35,461 bases of DNA from Catenulispora rubra (lineage in GTDB: Bacteria > Actinomycetota > Actinomycetes > Streptomycetales > Catenulisporaceae), in NCBI RefSeq assembly GCF_015356825.1, contig NZ_JAACYW010000098.1, positions 1 to 35,461 on the forward strand, given 5' to 3'. Within the stretch, counting starts at the first letter, position 1; every line of letters starts with the position of its first letter. Made by a program: the position numbers and the translations under genes. Positions 1 through 6,730 of the stretch are shown here, one piece after another. The notes below the pieces were generated by a model. The model was given only the letters and a program-made list of their open reading frames with translations. It was not told the origin of the DNA and did no database searches.

Positions 1-33
1 CCCGAAGACCCGCCCCCCGAAGGAAGGCCCGCC

Positions 34-435
34 ATGCTCGCCGTGCACTGGGACACGATCCGCCTGTTCCTCCACGTGGTGGCCGCGACCATCTGGGTCG
101 GCGGGCAGATCACGCTGGCCGCGCTGGTGCCGGTGCTGCGCAAGGCCGGGTCCGAGGTGACCAAGGCGGCGGCGAACGGCTTCAACCGGATCGCCTGGCC
201 GGCCTTCGCCGTCCTGATCCTGACCGGCGTGTGGAACGTCATCGCCGAGCACGACAAGGACCACGGCTCGTACCACACCACGCTGATCGTGAAGTACGTC
301 GTGGTGGCGGCCTCCGGCCTGACCGCGTACATGCACGCGCAGGCCAAGACCAAGGGCGCGATCGCGGCCTTCGGGGCGCTCACCGGGATCACCGCGCTGG
401 CGTCCCTGTTCGTCGGCATCATGCTGGCCGGATGA
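34..435 (+). CDS. Small four-helix membrane protein, CopD-like
   Basis: A 133-residue integral membrane protein with four hydrophobic segments, at about residues 10-32, 52-70, 83-102 and 108-131. The first helix carries the pattern HVVAATIWVGG, typical of small CopD-like or related membrane proteins that place a His and Gly in helix 1. The start is well supported by a GAAGGAAGG ribosome-binding site just upstream. The small polar loop after helix 2 contains EHDKDHGSYH, rich in His and Asp, which could bind metal, but this is inference. It stands alone on this side of the window, and about 150 bases without a clear gene follow before the lipoprotein gene. Function unknown; the family assignment is moderate. 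Confidence 0.75.
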   Translation: MLAVHWDTIRLFLHVVAATIWVGGQITLAALVPVLRKAGSEVTKAAANGFNRIAWPAFAVLILTGVWNVIAEHDKDHGSYHTTLIVKYVVVAASGLTAYMHAQAKTKGAIAAFGALTGITALASLFVGIMLAG

Positions 436-587
436 ATTCGGGCTTGCTCAAATACTTGCCGACACGTTGTTGGGAAGAGCTGGATCGACGCGCGGTCGCA
501 GGGGCCTGACGCAATAGCCTGGTCACGACTATCCGTCCGCGGCGTTAGGATTTAGTCCTCGTTATTCACGCATGGGGGTGGGATCAA

Positions 588-1526
588 ATGCGTCAGAATC
601 GAATCATCCCGGTCTTCGTCGTCGCAGCCGCGGTCGCCGTGACCGGCACGGCGTGCGCGTCGTCCGGCACGACGGGGTCCGCCCAGGGCGGCGGCTCCGG
701 TGGCTCAGGCGACTCCGGCGCCGTCTCCAACCAGGCGATCACCCTGCTGGCGAAGATGACCGCGCCGCAGGCGGTCGCGCAGTCCACCAAAGCGGTGGCC
801 GCGAAGCAGAGCGCGAAGGTCCACATGACCCTCACGATGCCGATGCTGAAGGAGGATGCTTCCGGCGCCATGTCCTTCGGTTCGTCGCTGGCCATGAACC
901 TCACCCTCGCGATGTCCTCCACCGACTCGCAGGTCGGCGCCGCGCTGTCGCAGATGGGGCAGATAGAGATGCGGATGAGCGGCACGGTCGCCTACGTGAA
1001 CATGGGCAACAGCCCGCAGTGGGCGTCGGCGTTGCAGGGCAAGAAGTGGATGAAGATCGACTTCAACAACCTCAGCGGCGTCCCCGGGTTGTCGAGCTTC
1101 TCCTTCATGAAGGACCTGGGGAAGAACAACGACCCCAGTATGAAGCTCAAGGACCTGATGGCCTCGCCGAACCTGAAGAAGGTCGGCCAGGAGCAGCGCG
1201 ACGGCGTCCAGACGCTGCACTTCGCCGGCACCGTCGACCCGAACGACCTGGTCAAGGACTCGGCCGGCAGCGGGCTGAGCCAGCAGGACCTGGACTCGCT
1301 GGCCGCCACGGCCAAGCAGGCCGGCGTCACCAACACGAGCTACGACCTGTGGGTCGACGGCAGCGGCCTACCGGTCGAGATCAAGTTCAGCGAGAACACG
1401 GCCGCCGGCGCCGTCGCGGGCGACCTCACCTACAGCGACTGGGGCAGCGCGCCGGTCACGGTCACCGCGCCGCCGGCCGACCAGACCGTCGACATCGCGC
1501 AGCTGCTGAAGAACCAGCAGGGCTGA
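588..1526 (+). CDS. LppX/LprG-like secreted lipoprotein
   Basis: A 312-residue predicted lipoprotein. The N-terminus has a basic start (MRQNR), a hydrophobic stretch and a lipobox ending TGTAC at residues 18-22, so Cys22 should be lipidated after signal peptidase II cleavage. A Gly/Ser-rich linker follows. The remainder has the pattern of mycobacterial LppX/LprAFG-type proteins: early segments about Ser/Thr side chains and Met-rich strands, a DLWVDGSGLPVEIKF motif near residue 260, and a closing beta strand. Members of that family bind lipids or act as envelope carriers; the role here is not known. The start has a GGGGGTGGG ribosome-binding site. A strong hairpin lies just past the stop. Confidence 0.85.
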   Translation: MRQNRIIPVFVVAAAVAVTGTACASSGTTGSAQGGGSGGSGDSGAVSNQAITLLAKMTAPQAVAQSTKAVAAKQSAKVHMTLTMPMLKEDASGAMSFGSSLAMNLTLAMSSTDSQVGAALSQMGQIEMRMSGTVAYVNMGNSPQWASALQGKKWMKIDFNNLSGVPGLSSFSFMKDLGKNNDPSMKLKDLMASPNLKKVGQEQRDGVQTLHFAGTVDPNDLVKDSAGSGLSQQDLDSLAATAKQAGVTNTSYDLWVDGSGLPVEIKFSENTAAGAVAGDLTYSDWGSAPVTVTAPPADQTVDIAQLLKNQQG

Positions 1527-1534
1527 CAGCGTCG

Positions 1535-1566
1535 AGGGTGAAGTGGGGAAGTCCCCACTTCACCCT
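1535..1566. terminator. Perfect 14-bp hairpin between convergent genes
   Basis: Bases 1535-1548 (AGGGTGAAGTGGGG) are the exact reverse complement of 1553-1566, separated by the four-base loop AAGT. It lies between two converging genes and probably acts as a bidirectional terminator. There is no T tract on either side, as is usual in high-GC actinomycetes. The right arm overlaps the last two codons and stop codon of the leftward gene ending at 1560, so the hairpin is partly coding on that strand. Confidence 0.75.
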
Positions 1567-2804
1567 TCCTCCGCGCGTAACCGCTCCAGCAACTCCGGGA
1601 TCACCGGCGAGCGCCGGAACGCCCTCGCCACCCGCGACAGCCACTGCACTTCGGCGTCCAGGTCCGGCGAGATGAGCCCGACGCCACCGCCATTGGCTGC
1701 GCCGCCGACGGCCGCGTCCCCGCTGGTGGCGTCCCCACCGGTCGTGGCCCCGAACTCACGCGAACCGCCGAACCGCCGTCCCTGCCGCATGTTCTCCAAA
1801 GCGGTGGCGATCGTCACGGCCTCGACCAGCGCGGCGTCCGGCGGAGACTGCGCCAGCCAGGCCGCCACCGCCGGATGGTGGTAGGCACGCAGCACCAGCC
1901 GGCCGTCGTAGATCTCGATCACCCGCCGGTAGAGCGCGAACTCGATCCCCGCCGGCCGTCCGGCCAGCAGCGGCCGGCCGCCCCCGGGGAACCCGATCTG
2001 CGGCATCGCCTGGTGCAGCGCCGACCACAGCGGCCCCATCACCAGGTAGCACCGGCACAGCCGCAGCCAGCGGGCCGTCGCCCGGAACGCCTCGCTCCAC
2101 TTGCCGATCAGCGCTCCGGCGACCACCAGCGTCGCGCACACCGCGCCCAGGATGTTGGACACCGTGTCCTCGCTGCCGTCCAGCGTGCCGTAGCGCAGCA
2201 CTCGGATGATGTCGTCGTACGACCACAGCGACCACACCACCCCGACGCACACCGCGGCCAGGATCAGCCGCACGCCCCAGCGCGGCGGGCCGGTGGGGGA
2301 CAGCCGGGCCTGCGGCAACAGCGCGATGAACAGCTCGACCAGCGCCCACACCGCGTAGGCGGCGAACAGCGCCACCCGCGCGGCCAGCGGCCAGCGGCCG
2401 TGCGCGGCGGCCACCAGGTTCCCGTCGGCGGTCAGCGTCGGCTGCGCGGCGAGGAACAGCAGGACCATCACGACCTGCGCCGACACCGCGATCGCGGCCT
2501 GGCCCGAGGGCGAGCGGCGGCGGGCCGGGCGCGGGTTGAGCAGGCAGGCCAGCAGCATCAGGAAGCTCAGGGCGGCGGTGCGGACGGTGTCGCCGAGGGC
2601 GATCACCGACAGCCCGTCGACGCCGGCGTGGCCCAGGGCGACGGTGCCGGGGGCCAGCAGCGCCAGCGAGCAGCCCTCCAACAGCGCGAACGCCAGGCCG
2701 GCCCAGCGGATCGGGTGCCGGCCGCCGCGCAGTTCGACCGCGAACGCCCAGGCGGCCAGCGCCACCAGTACCGCCGCGCCCAGGTAGGCGGCGAGGTCGG
2801 ACAT
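1560..2804 (-). CDS. Polytopic membrane protein, MAB_1171c / DUF6545-like
   Basis: A 414-residue protein with about seven hydrophobic helices in its first 230 residues (beginning DLAAYLGAAVLVALAAW), followed by a soluble C-terminal half. The soluble part includes RRVIEIYDGRLVLRAYHH near residue 300, a pattern I associate with the actinobacterial MAB_1171c family (DUF6545). The family is labelled a putative transporter, but its activity is not established. It is the third gene of a leftward set with the ImmA-like peptidase (7-base gap) and the XRE regulator, an arrangement found repeatedly in Streptomyces-type genomes. An Ala/Gly-rich low-complexity insert lies near residues 350-375. Its stop codon falls inside the hairpin at 1535-1566. 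Confidence 0.75.
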   Translation of the reverse strand: MSDLAAYLGAAVLVALAAWAFAVELRGGRHPIRWAGLAFALLEGCSLALLAPGTVALGHAGVDGLSVIALGDTVRTAALSFLMLLACLLNPRPARRRSPSGQAAIAVSAQVVMVLLFLAAQPTLTADGNLVAAAHGRWPLAARVALFAAYAVWALVELFIALLPQARLSPTGPPRWGVRLILAAVCVGVVWSLWSYDDIIRVLRYGTLDGSEDTVSNILGAVCATLVVAGALIGKWSEAFRATARWLRLCRCYLVMGPLWSALHQAMPQIGFPGGGRPLLAGRPAGIEFALYRRVIEIYDGRLVLRAYHHPAVAAWLAQSPPDAALVEAVTIATALENMRQGRRFGGSREFGATTGGDATSGDAAVGGAANGGGVGLISPDLDAEVQWLSRVARAFRRSPVIPELLERLRAEEG

Positions 2805-2811
2805 CGGCGGG

Positions 2812-3342
2812 TCAGACCTCGCCGCGGCCGAACATCGTCTCGATCACCGTGTCGGCCCGCGGTCGGGCCGGCGCGGGCCGGGCCGGGGAGGTCCGGCAGC
2901 GGGCCACCCGGTGGTGGATCATCGTGGCGATCAGCTCGGCCTCGCGTTCCTGCGGCTCGGTGTAGACGGTGCGGCCGAGCACGCTGCGGATCAGCGCGGG
3001 GGACAGGTGCGGCAGCAGCGTGCCGACGCCTCCGCCGGGCCCGGGACCTGCCGAGTCGTGTTCGCAGACCAGGTGCGCGGCTTCGTGCAGCAGGATGTGC
3101 CGCCGGTGCACCGAGCTGGTGTCGCTGGAGTAGATGATCAGGTCGGTGCGCGCGGTGGTCACCAGCAGGCCGCACGGCCGGTCCGGACGGGCCGGCACGC
3201 CGATCAGCTCGATCGGCCGGCCGCGCTTGCGGGCCAGCGCGGCGATGAAGCCCTCGGCGTCGAAGGGGTCCGGCAGATCCAGCCGGTCCACCACCGCCTG
3301 ACACCTCCGCCACAGTTCGGCCCGGCCGTCGCGCGTCCCCAC
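2812..3342 (-). CDS. ImmA/IrrE-like zinc metallopeptidase
   Basis: A 176-residue protein with the zinc-peptidase motif HEAAHLVCEH at residues 86-95, preceded by a segment (TDLIIYSSDTSSVHRRHILL) that matches the strand and helix leading into the active site of ImmA/IrrE proteins. In characterised members such as ImmA and IrrE, the peptidase cleaves a partner XRE repressor to turn on its targets; the XRE gene directly upstream at 3387-3842 is the natural candidate partner here. The start is a GTG with an AGAGG site about six bases before it. The tail is rich in Ala, Arg and Pro and ends at a seven-base gap before the membrane protein. Cleavage of the neighbouring regulator is inference from gene pairing. 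Confidence 0.8.
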   Translation of the reverse strand: MGTRDGRAELWRRCQAVVDRLDLPDPFDAEGFIAALARKRGRPIELIGVPARPDRPCGLLVTTARTDLIIYSSDTSSVHRRHILLHEAAHLVCEHDSAGPGPGGGVGTLLPHLSPALIRSVLGRTVYTEPQEREAELIATMIHHRVARCRTSPARPAPARPRADTVIETMFGRGEV

Positions 3343-3386
3343 AGCCCACCTCTTCCGCGCCGGCTCCGCCGCCGGATGATTCGACG

Positions 3387-3842
3387 TCAGTCTTCGTCGG
3401 CGCCGCCCTTGCCCTGCGCCGTGCGGGCCTTCTCCTCGTGCCGTACCAGGACGTCGATCATGTCGTTGAGCGTGTCGATGCCCTCCGGGGACAACGTCAA
3501 CGCCCGCAGCGCGACGTTGCGCACCCCGGCGTCGCGCAGCACGCCGAGCAGCTCCAGTTCGCGTGCGATGGCAGTACTCTGATCATCGTCGAAAAAATAG
3601 GCTACCGGGACTTCGAAGAACTGCGCCAGAGCTTCCAGATGTCGCATTGTGGGGTTGTCCCTGCGCCCCGTGCGCAGTTGCCACAAATAGGTCGCCGAGA
3701 AGCTCTCGCCGGTCGCCTCGCGGCAGGCCGTGGCGACCTCGTCGTTGCTGAACATCTCCCGGTTGGGCCGCCGCACCGTCTGGAAGAGGATGTCGATCTT
3801 CTCCGCGAGCGTCCTTCGTCCGCCAGGCCCGTCATGTGCCAC
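3387..3842 (-). CDS. XRE-family helix-turn-helix regulator
   Basis: A DNA-binding protein of 151 residues from the GTG at 3842, which I prefer because GAGGGGG stands nine bases before it; a GTG at 3872 would add ten residues. After the RTLAEKIDILF opening, the segment NDEVATACREATGESFSATYLWQLRTGRRDNPT is a classical XRE helix-turn-helix, and MRHLEALAQFFEVPVAYFFDDD is the usual fifth helix and dimer arm. A C-terminal Leu-rich region follows. It heads the leftward trio with the ImmA-like peptidase and is divergent from the repeat-protein gene at 4024. It could therefore regulate both directions, including through the dyad at 3973-3990; that is inference. Confidence 0.8.
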   Translation of the reverse strand: MAHDGPGGRRTLAEKIDILFQTVRRPNREMFSNDEVATACREATGESFSATYLWQLRTGRRDNPTMRHLEALAQFFEVPVAYFFDDDQSTAIARELELLGVLRDAGVRNVALRALTLSPEGIDTLNDMIDVLVRHEEKARTAQGKGGADED

Positions 3843-3936
3843 CCCGTCGACCCCCTCTATGCCTGCCCCCACGAGCCCGAATCGGGGTCCATGCTAATCG
3901 ATCGGCCGACAGCCGTCGTGGACGCGACTTGAGGTC

Positions 3937-3965
3937 TTGTCAGCCAGAATGAATTGTTCTAGGTT
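3937..3965 (+). promoter_or_regulatory. Predicted housekeeping-type promoter of the repeat-protein gene
   Basis: TTGTCA at 3937-3942 and TAGGTT at 3960-3965 are separated by exactly 17 bases, a good match to a vegetative sigma factor promoter of actinomycetes. Transcription would start near 3972, about 50 bases before the ATG at 4024. The region between the XRE gene and 4024 is visibly richer in A and T than the surrounding genes. Confidence 0.45.
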
Positions 3966-3972
3966 CGCAAAA

Positions 3973-3990
3973 GAGTCAGACCGCTGACTC
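3973..3990. promoter_or_regulatory. Perfect dyad at the predicted transcription start
   Basis: GAGTCAG (3973-3979) and its exact inverse CTGACTC (3984-3990) are separated by ACCG. The dyad begins one base after the predicted start of transcription, so it could be an operator for a dimeric regulator (the divergent XRE protein is the obvious candidate) or a short hairpin at the 5' end of the message. The ribosome-binding site of the next gene, GGAGGT at 4012-4017, lies outside it. Confidence 0.45.
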
Positions 3991-4023
3991 ATTCCTTGAT
4001 CCCTCCCAACCTGGAGGTCGTTC

Positions 4024-4587
4024 ATGCCCACTGCAAGCCCGCTGCTCGCCGAGCAGAACCTGCGCGACTCGCTCAAGCGGAACGTGCGTGAGCTCAGTGT
4101 CCGCGAGCGCAACGTTCGCGAGCGCAACGTCCGCGAACCGCTGCGGAGCGCCAACGTCCGCGAGCTCAACGTCCGTGAGCGTAACGTGCGCGAACCGCTG
4201 CGGAGCGCCAACGTTCGTGAGCTCAACGTGCGTGAGCCGCTGCGCGCCACCAACGTCCGCGAGCCGTTGCGCGCCAACCTGCGCGACTCGCTCAAGCGGA
4301 CCGCGGACCGGTCCCTGTCCAACAAGCTCCTCGCTTGCGCGGACGCGAACCGGTCGCTCTCGAACAAGCTGCTCGCGAGCGCGGACGCGAACCGGTCGCT
4401 CTCGAACAAGCTGCTCGCGAGCGCGGATGCCAACCGGTCGCTGTCCAACAAGCTCCTCGCGAGCGCGGACGCGGACCGGTCCCTCTCGAACAAGCTCCTC
4501 GCCAGTGCGGACGCCGAGCGTTCGCTGTCCAACAAGCTCCTGGCCTCCGCCGACGCGGACCTGGTGATCCTCGACAAGCTCCTGTAG
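4024..4587 (+). CDS. Highly repetitive 187-aa protein, candidate multi-core peptide substrate
   Basis: I do not recognise a named family. The start is firm (GGAGGT six bases upstream). Residues 1-19 include SPLLAEQNL, loosely like the I/L-L-E-L-Q motif in class III lanthipeptide leaders. Residues 20-84 are built from NVRE pentads (NVREL, NVRER, NVREP) with LRSA or LRAT spacers, flanked on both sides by NLRDSLKR (12-19 and 85-92). Residues 96-179 are six 14-residue units of the form RSLSNKLLASADAN, ending in a degenerate LVILDKLL. There is one Cys (105), in the first unit; the other five have Ser there. The lanthipeptide-synthetase-like gene starts 16 bases later, so it may be that enzyme's substrate. 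A coiled-coil structural protein (14 residues are two heptads) is the main alternative. Confidence 0.7.
   Translation: MPTASPLLAEQNLRDSLKRNVRELSVRERNVRERNVREPLRSANVRELNVRERNVREPLRSANVRELNVREPLRATNVREPLRANLRDSLKRTADRSLSNKLLACADANRSLSNKLLASADANRSLSNKLLASADANRSLSNKLLASADADRSLSNKLLASADAERSLSNKLLASADADLVILDKLL
4057..4299 (+). repeat. NVRE pentad block bracketed by a duplicated NLRDSLKR segment
   Basis: In-frame coding repeats. The eight-residue segment NLRDSLKR is encoded at 4057-4080 and again at 4276-4299 with nearly the same bases. Between them are nine NVRE copies and one SVRE copy in groups of five residues, interrupted by LRSA, LRSA and LRAT. The super-unit NVREL-NVRER-NVREP-LRSA recurs. 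The spacing resembles pentapeptide-repeat proteins, but the residue before Asn is often Leu, Arg or Pro rather than Ala, so I do not assign that fold. Confidence 0.85.
4309..4584 (+). repeat. Six tandem 42-bp units plus a degenerate seventh
   Basis: Units begin at 4309, 4351, 4393, 4435, 4477 and 4519, and a partial unit at 4561-4584 reaches the stop codon. Units two and three differ at only two of 42 bases, which suggests recent duplication, whereas the others differ mainly at third positions. Each encodes a 14-residue element with two Ser in SLS, a Lys-Leu-Leu core and an acidic ADA end. Unit one carries TGC (Cys) where the rest carry AGC or AGT (Ser). Confidence 0.95.
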
Positions 4588-4603
4588 CGCTCCGGTTCCG
4601 CAG

Positions 4604-6625
4604 ATGAGCGAAGCCACCGCGGGCCGCCGAAGGCGGACCGACGAGAACTGGGTGCACCGTGTCGATCCGCGGATGCCCGGGGTGGCGCACGGCTGGAAGC
4701 TGCACGTCTCGGCCCGCCCGGCGACACTGGACGAGGTCGTGGCCCGGGTCCTGCCGGTGCTGGACGAGTACGTCTGCCATGTGAAGTACGCGCGGACCCC
4801 GGAGATCCTCCGAGCCCTCAACTCCGGGTTCCGCAGCCCCGGCGCGGTCGGCAGGGCCGTCACGGTCCACCCCGCCCCCGACAGCGTCGTCGAGATCGCT
4901 TCCGCCCTGGTCGAGGCGTTGAACGGGATCGACGGCCCGCGCGTTCTGAGTGACATGCGGGTATCGCCCTCCGCCCCGGTCTACTACCGCTACGGGCCCT
5001 TCGAGGCCACCTACCGCACCGGCTCCGGCGGCCGCCTGGAATCGGTGATGATCGGCCCTGACGGACAGGGCTTCGACGGTCTGGCCACCGGGCACCACCG
5101 GTGCCCGCCGTGGGCGGTCGACCCGTTCCGGCCCGACGGGCCGGGCGTCCGGCCGGCCCGCACCTCGGCCTCGCTGGCCGGCGGCCGGTACGAGATCACC
5201 GCCGGGATCGTCCGCGCGGCGCACGGCAACGTCTACCGCGCGATCGACCACGCCCTGAACCTGCGCGTCGTGCTGAAGCAGGCGCGCGCCTTCGTCGCCG
5301 AGGACGACTCCGAGCTGGACGTCGCCACCGGTCTGGAGCCGGTCCTCATCGACGACGACGCCGCGGTCAACCGCGACCGGACACTCGCCGGGCTGGAGGC
5401 GGCCGACGTCCCGCCCGCGGTCTCCAGGCGTATCCGGACTCTGATGAAGGTCTCCGACACCAGCCACCTGCCGCCGATTCCGGACGCGGATCTGCTGGAC
5501 GAGATCATCGAGGACGCGGTCGCGTACTGCGTGCAAGCCGCGCGGGACACCGTCCGGGAAGGCTCGGGGCCGACCGATCTGTACGCCGGGAGCTCCGGGC
5601 TCGGCTGGGAACTGCTCCAGCATCGGGACCGGCCGGGCGTCGCGGACGTCGTCGAGCTGCTGGCGCGCTGGACGACACGGCAGGCCCGGGACCTGTCGGC
5701 CAGCCTGTACTCCGGACGCATGGGCGTCGCGGTGTTCCTCCAGCAGGCCGGTCTGCCCTACGACCACGACGGCCTGCTGCCGCGTGGACGGCTCGACGGA
5801 GGGCCGCCGGAGGCCGATCTCATCGAAGGCGCGGCGGGCATCGGACTCGGTCATCTGTTGTTGGCGGACGCCTTCGTCTCGCCTTCGCACAGCGGAGTCC
5901 GGGACTTCCACCTCACCGGTGCCGCCGAATGCCACCGGCTCATCACCGGCGGATTCGCGACGCTCACCCCGACCGACGCGGACAAGCCCGGCAACGCGGC
6001 GCTCGCGGCGGGGATCGCACACGGGGACGCGGGGGTCGCGTACTTCCTTGCCGAACACAGCAGCCGGGTTGTCTTGGTTGGAGTCGGAACCGGGAACGCT
6101 GAGCACGCCGAGGCGATGGCTGCGGTACGTGTCGCATGCGACCGTCTCGCAGCCCTGATACCGACGCTCCTGGCCCGGGCGCTGGCCCCCGGGGGAACGC
6201 GGCGCCACGGCTCGTGGTGCCGGGGGCTCGCCGGCATCGGCAGCGTCCTGATTCGCGCCGCCGAGTGTGTCGGTGAGCTGAGATACCTTGAGCTTGCAGA
6301 TCAGTGTGCTGACGTCTGCGTCCGCATCGCGCCGCGGATGCCGCAGGTCGTCCAGTGCTGCGGTCTGGCCGGCGTCGGGGACTTCCTCATCGACCTGGCC
6401 GAGGCCACCGGGGACGAGCGCCGGTGGCACGAGGCCGCACTGGTCGCCCGGCTCGTGCTGGCCCGCAGCGGGGGAACCTGGTCACAGCCGGTTTTCCCTG
6501 ATGTCGAACTTACGTGGAGCAGTGCAGGCTGGGCGGCAGGCACGTCGGGCGTGCTGGGCTTCCTGCGGCGGCTGCGCCACCGTGGCGGGAATCGGCTGGC
6601 CACCACGTCACGGCAGCTGATGTGA
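4604..6625 (+). CDS. Lanthipeptide-synthetase-like protein with truncated kinase domain
   Basis: A 673-residue relative of class III/IV synthetases (LanKC/LanL), which are usually about 850-900 residues. Residues 30-135 match the lyase domain, with WKLHVSA (His34), HVKYA (Lys61) and the RVLSDMR...VYYRYG segment. Residues 193-228 match the kinase start: the Gly-rich stretch and VVLKQAR (Lys225). Then the kinase stops: no catalytic HRD or DFG segment, only about 75 unrelated residues. From about 300 a LanC-like domain follows, with DLIEGAAG, AHGDAG, SWCRGLAG (Cys539) and CCGLAG (Cys585, Cys586). Three Cys would form a zinc site like that of ProcM rather than the Cys-Cys-His of NisC. It lies 16 bases after the repeat gene, with a weak ribosome-binding site. 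It may cyclise or eliminate on a substrate phosphorylated in trans; catalytic competence is uncertain. Confidence 0.8.
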   Translation: MSEATAGRRRRTDENWVHRVDPRMPGVAHGWKLHVSARPATLDEVVARVLPVLDEYVCHVKYARTPEILRALNSGFRSPGAVGRAVTVHPAPDSVVEIASALVEALNGIDGPRVLSDMRVSPSAPVYYRYGPFEATYRTGSGGRLESVMIGPDGQGFDGLATGHHRCPPWAVDPFRPDGPGVRPARTSASLAGGRYEITAGIVRAAHGNVYRAIDHALNLRVVLKQARAFVAEDDSELDVATGLEPVLIDDDAAVNRDRTLAGLEAADVPPAVSRRIRTLMKVSDTSHLPPIPDADLLDEIIEDAVAYCVQAARDTVREGSGPTDLYAGSSGLGWELLQHRDRPGVADVVELLARWTTRQARDLSASLYSGRMGVAVFLQQAGLPYDHDGLLPRGRLDGGPPEADLIEGAAGIGLGHLLLADAFVSPSHSGVRDFHLTGAAECHRLITGGFATLTPTDADKPGNAALAAGIAHGDAGVAYFLAEHSSRVVLVGVGTGNAEHAEAMAAVRVACDRLAALIPTLLARALAPGGTRRHGSWCRGLAGIGSVLIRAAECVGELRYLELADQCADVCVRIAPRMPQVVQCCGLAGVGDFLIDLAEATGDERRWHEAALVARLVLARSGGTWSQPVFPDVELTWSSAGWAAGTSGVLGFLRRLRHRGGNRLATTSRQLM

Positions 6626-6654
6626 ATCAAGTTCTGTCATTCCATTCACTCCAG

Positions 6655-6683
6655 TTTACAGCGGCCGCACGGACCAGTAAGGT
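6655..6683 (+). promoter_or_regulatory. Predicted promoter of the DUF5753 regulator
   Basis: TTTACA (6655-6660) and TAAGGT (6678-6683) are 17 bases apart, a good vegetative promoter. The transcript would begin near 6690 and carry the regulator and the coupled condensation-like gene. This supports separate transcription from the lanthipeptide-like gene that ends at 6625. Confidence 0.45.
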
Positions 6684-6730
6684 CGAGGCCTGATGGAGCC
6701 GTGACGACGTCAGGGGGCGGATCGACATCC

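Noticed and set aside
436..587. A promoter for the lipoprotein gene, with TAGGAT at 546-551
   Set aside because: The -10 is fair, but no -35 element stands at 16-18 bases, so I do not list it.
4097..4125. Labionin-type core motif in the repeat protein
   Set aside because: No S-x2-S-x3-C spacing exists anywhere in the protein; its only Cys is eight and six positions after the two Ser of its unit.
4057..4299. Pentapeptide-repeat (quinolone-resistance-like) protein
   Set aside because: The five-residue period fits, but the required small residue before Asp/Asn is mostly Leu, Arg or Pro, and four-residue spacers break the register.
4309..4584. A CRISPR-like array
   Set aside because: The 42-bp units are contiguous with no spacers, keep the reading frame and are protein-coding.
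4292..6430. A 712-codon minus-strand open frame across the lanthipeptide-synthetase-like gene
   Set aside because: It is a mirror of the coding strand repeats and lyase/LanC domains; no motif of its own.
6701..6730. GTG 6701 as start of the DUF5753 regulator
   Set aside because: The GGAG before it is only about three bases away, and the extra ten residues are Ser/Gly-rich; the ATG at 6731 has a better-spaced site and fits family length.
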